From Pseudocalidococcus azoricus BACA0444 (GTDB lineage: Bacteria; Cyanobacteriota; Cyanobacteriia; Thermosynechococcales; Thermosynechococcaceae), in assembly GCF_031729055.1 (NCBI RefSeq), contig NZ_JAVMIP010000002.1, positions 310,001-374,000 of the forward strand: DNA of 64,000 nucleotides, read 5' to 3'. Each line of letters starts with the position of its first letter. Within the stretch, counting starts at the first letter, position 1. Below are positions 61,609-64,000 of the stretch, piece after piece. The notes below the pieces were generated by a model that worked only from the letters and a program-made list of their open reading frames with translations, was not told the origin of the DNA and did no database searches. The position numbers and the translations under genes are program-made.

Positions 61609-61935
61609 AAATCGCTCCCAATCGGGCCCAAATTGAAACTGCATGGTGGGGAAGATGGCCTCGACATTATCATCGGGACGGGGAATTACCACGGAAGAGC
61701 AAAATAGGGTTTCTTCTTTCGGGCTTTCGGCTGGAACTTTTTTGGCCGCTAGTTCTCCCGCTGCAACCGAGGCCTGGACTTCAGCCACATCGCCCCGGAC
61801 AATAATCGTCAGCCGGGCCCCACTGAGACGTTCATAACCCACCAATGTCACACGCGCTGCTTTAACCATCACATCCGCCACAGCCAAGGCCGGGGGAGTT
61901 CCCAATACTTCTACCATTCCAACGGCTATCGGCAC
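61600..61935 (-). CDS. ccmK: Carboxysome shell protein, CcmK family (BMC domain)
   Basis: A 111-residue hexamer-forming BMC protein. MPIAVGMVEVLGTPPALAVA, DVMVKAARVTLVGYERLSGA and LTIIVRGDVAEVQASVAAGE are clear CcmK sequence. The central pore segment and the C-terminal tail (PRPDDNVEAIFPTMQFQFGP) differ from CcmK1/K2, so it is a minor paralogue of the CcmK3-K6 kind. It lies outside any ccm operon, as minor CcmK genes often do. Convergent overlap with panD. Confidence 0.9.
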   Translation of the reverse strand: MPIAVGMVEVLGTPPALAVADVMVKAARVTLVGYERLSGARLTIIVRGDVAEVQASVAAGELAAKKVPAESPKEETLFCSSVVIPRPDDNVEAIFPTMQFQFGPDWERFLV

Positions 61936-62382
61936 AGCTTATGACCTCGCATCTTTGGGCTAATGTTTACGATCAACCCATATTTTAATCCAGGAGCTAC
62001 CCCAACCAAGCCACAGTCTCCGGAAATTCAATGATTCCAGCCAATGATGAATATAAACATTTTTTATCGTTACTCTCACTGAGCCGATGGTGCTGGCCGT
62101 TAGGGATTGAATAGAGAAATGTCAGAAAGTTTGTTCTTGGCAGAATTCTTAAGATTTCTATAAATCCGCACGGTCGATGTATCGGCATAGATGCTCTGAG
62201 CCTCAGTGTTGCTCTGCAAAAGTGATCCCTAAAAGTACGACTGCTACCCCAAAACTATTTGTGTTAGATTATGCTTAATACATTGTGATAAAACATCATC
62301 AATATTATTTGAGCCGTTAGATTTTCTGGCGTTGCTTCCTGTACCTTGTCCTTTTAGCCCAGGCCTGGAGTTAACTAAACCT
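61936..62382. other. Intergenic region upstream of the small protein and aroQ
   Basis: No convincing gene. Positions ~62098-62165 weakly resemble the interior of the interspersed element (ATGTCAGAAA, GGCAGAATTCTTAAGATTTC), perhaps a decayed copy. An AT-rich stretch at 62255-62320 may include the promoter for the following genes. Confidence 0.4.
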
Positions 62383-62517
62383 ATGGACTACATTGAGCAA
62401 ATTTTAGAAACATTGAAGTCTTGGTTAAAAAAACTGGTAGAACTCCTTGCCGGTGATGAACCTGAGCCAACCCTGGAACCCATTCCAGTCCCAGTCCGCG
62501 AGCGCAACGGCCGTTAA
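62383..62517 (+). CDS. Small amphipathic protein upstream of aroQ
   Basis: 44 residues from the ATG at 62383 (MDYIEQILETLKSWLKKLVE). The open frame extends upstream to 62332 without a good start context. It is an amphipathic helix followed by an acidic, proline-rich segment (DEPEPTLEPIPVPV). It ends 21 bases before aroQ and is probably co-transcribed. I believe a similar short gene precedes aroQ in other cyanobacteria, but that is from memory; function unknown. Confidence 0.55.
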   Translation: MDYIEQILETLKSWLKKLVELLAGDEPEPTLEPIPVPVRERNGR

Positions 62518-62538
62518 GGCTTTCGGGACTCCCTGAAT

Positions 62539-62982
62539 TTGATCACCATTGCTGTCATCCACGGGCCCAACTTAAACCTTCTCGGAACGCGAGAGCCTGG
62601 GGTTTATGGTTCAGTAACCTTAGAGCAAATTAACAATGCCCTAGAGCAACTGGCTGAGTCCTTGGGGGTGAGAGTCGTTTGCCAGCAGTCGAACCATGAA
62701 GGAGTCCTTGTTGATTGGCTCCACCAGGCCGGGGCTAACTCTGCTGGAGTCATAATCAATGCCGGAGCCTACACCCATACCAGTGTGGCGATTCGAGATG
62801 CTATTGCCGCCATCCAGATTCCCGTAGTTGAAGTTCATCTCAGCAATATCCACAAACGAGAAGAATTTAGACACCATTCCTATTTAGCTCCAGTGGTCAT
62901 AGGACAGATTTGTGGCTTTGGGCCCACCAGTTACCTCCTCGGCCTGCGGGGGATTATCCAGCATCTTCAGCCCCCCAACTAA
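62539..62982 (+). CDS. aroQ: 3-dehydroquinate dehydratase, type II
   Basis: A 147-residue shikimate pathway enzyme. [20 protein letters not shown] (with the catalytic Tyr), [36 protein letters not shown] (catalytic His) and [20 protein letters not shown] are all present. A TTG start at 62539 is proposed. Convergent with the EamA gene. Confidence 0.95.
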   Translation: MITIAVIHGPNLNLLGTREPGVYGSVTLEQINNALEQLAESLGVRVVCQQSNHEGVLVDWLHQAGANSAGVIINAGAYTHTSVAIRDAIAAIQIPVVEVHLSNIHKREEFRHHSYLAPVVIGQICGFGPTSYLLGLRGIIQHLQPPN

Positions 62983-63007
62983 AGACCAATCCAGGGTCCT
63001 TTGTTTG

Positions 63008-63994
63008 TTAACGCCTGATCACCGCAAACCCGACTCCAAATAAGATTAAGGCTCCTCCAAAGACCAAAACCAGGCCTGGGCGTTCCCCAAAGACCCAAAA
63101 GGCGAGGGCACTGGCGGCAATTGGCTCTGCTAAAACCGCTAAGGTCACCCAAGTTGGGGCCAGCCAGCGAATTGCCCAGTTCAAGCTCGTATGACCAATC
63201 AGTTGCGGAATTAAGGCTAACAGCAGCAGCACTCCATAAATTTCCCCCGGCCAACCACCATAGGAAACCCCTAAAAGCGGTGGTAGCGGCAGAAGAATTA
63301 GGGCGGCACTGGTATTGGCAATGGCGGTATAGTGGCGAATGCTTAACCCTTGGGCCTGAGCCTGCTCCCCACTGATAAAGTAGAAACTGACTGCCCAGGC
63401 CGCCAATAAAGCCAGGCCATTTCCCAATAGAGGCTGCGGCGCGAGGTCTCCGGCTTTTTCCCCCAGGCCAATTAGCAACCCACCTCCACAGGCCACCGTA
63501 ATGCCGCACATCGTCCCCCAAGTCAGCCTTTTTCCTTGCCAAAGGTACTGAATCAAAGCCGTCCAAATCGGGGTTGTGGTCACTAAGGTTGTCGAAGCAA
63601 CGATGGATGTGTAATTGAGGGAGCTAAACCAAAGGCCAAAATGGGCGGCCAAGCAAAATCCAGCCATCAGTCCCCAACCATAGGCAGAGATGGCCAGAGG
63701 TGGCGGAGAGTTGGGTTTAGGGATGTTGGAGCCGGGGGAGCGTTGCCAGAGGGAGGCCAGCACTGGGGCGGTAGTTTTAATAAATTGGGGCAATAATAAT
63801 AAAGCAGCAATTCCCAGACGGCCGGCTGCAAGAAAGAAACTAAAGCCAATCCCCTTGGTGTAACTGGACTCAATCCCTAGGGATGCGGCCCAGAGGGTGG
63901 CCCAACGGACTAAAATTGCCGCTGTGGAAACGGCCATGACCGCTAAGCCTAAGACCAGGCCTAGGACAATCCCCTGCGGACGTTGGCGGCTCAC
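63008..63994 (-). CDS. EamA/DMT-family transporter
   Basis: A 328-residue membrane protein with ten helices. VLGLVLGLAVMAVSTAAILV and RWATLWAASLGIESSYTKGI open it. YTSIVASTTLVTTTPIWTAL ends the first repeat and WLAPTWVTLAVLAEPIAASA lies in the second. Substrate unknown. The proposed ATG lies 6 bases from the window edge, so a start further upstream cannot be excluded. Confidence 0.85.
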   Translation of the reverse strand: MSRQRPQGIVLGLVLGLAVMAVSTAAILVRWATLWAASLGIESSYTKGIGFSFFLAAGRLGIAALLLLPQFIKTTAPVLASLWQRSPGSNIPKPNSPPPLAISAYGWGLMAGFCLAAHFGLWFSSLNYTSIVASTTLVTTTPIWTALIQYLWQGKRLTWGTMCGITVACGGGLLIGLGEKAGDLAPQPLLGNGLALLAAWAVSFYFISGEQAQAQGLSIRHYTAIANTSAALILLPLPPLLGVSYGGWPGEIYGVLLLLALIPQLIGHTSLNWAIRWLAPTWVTLAVLAEPIAASALAFWVFGERPGLVLVFGGALILFGVGFAVIRR

Positions 63995-64000
63995 AGACCT

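Noticed and set aside
61997..62188. A 63-codon minus-strand open frame after ccmK
   Set aside because: No recognisable family and overlaps a possible decayed copy of the interspersed element.

Overview
The window is from a cyanobacterium with roughly balanced GC. It carries the core phycobilisome operon apcABC (59.0-60.5 kb), a carboxysome shell gene of the CcmK type (61.6 kb), split-subunit pyridine nucleotide transhydrogenase genes, and several protein families largely confined to cyanobacteria. The heptamer CCAGGCC/GGCCTGG, often as the palindrome CCAGGCCTGG, is extremely common throughout. The usual cyanobacterial HIP1 octamer GCGATCGC was not seen. This suggests a unicellular Synechococcus-like lineage; I cannot name the species.

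Layout. 0-1.75 kb is a graveyard of toxin-antitoxin genes: hicB with a frameshifted hicA, an orphan antitoxin with a PIN-toxin remnant, an intact DUF2281/MazF pair, a dead second copy of hicB, and a scrap resembling a cytosine methyltransferase. 1.7-7.2 kb holds a CBS protein, chorismate mutase, SppA peptidase, a phytase-like lipoprotein, a MarR-EamA exporter operon and an unknown coiled-coil protein. 7.7-12.0 kb is pntA1-pntA2-pntB plus an NCS2 purine permease. 12.0-13.8 kb is an accessory insert (XRE regulator plus a possible HEPN protein) bounded by a second copy of the permease 3' end. 13.8-21.4 kb is ordinary: SLH protein, hydrolase, asd, Hsp70-like protein, a glycosyltransferase, a heptad-repeat membrane protein and a DUF2993 protein.

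21.4-24.8 kb is a second accessory island. It holds two integron-type attC sites in the same orientation, an SDR cassette, a GNAT cassette cut off at its 5' end, and a restriction-modification pair fused onto the cut. 24.9-30.4 kb is a SWIM zinc-finger gene coupled to a SNF2 helicase whose Walker A motif is split by a 465-residue LAGLIDADG intein. 31.8-38.3 kb is an ABC-exported polysaccharide locus. Its AT-rich specificity genes (from inside wzt to inside a glycosyltransferase) look swapped in as a block.

38.6-50.2 kb carries murE, mnmA, transporters, tRNA-Tyr, ppk and a deacetylase. 50.2-52 kb has a Uma2 protein and a DUF433/DUF5615 pair flanked by a decayed copy of the oxoprolinase 3' end. 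52-58.9 kb has 5-oxoprolinase, a NIL-ferredoxin, hisIE, SRP RNA, a PatA-like response regulator and another Uma2 protein. The right end carries apcABC, panD, ccmK, aroQ and an EamA transporter.

A small interspersed element of about 100 bp with terminal inverted repeats occurs three times (4.84, 41.15, 43.71 kb) and looks like a MITE. The best candidates for something not yet described are the HEPN-like/XRE pair, the attC cassette remnant with its chimeric RM junction, and the high-copy CCAGGCCTGG motif.
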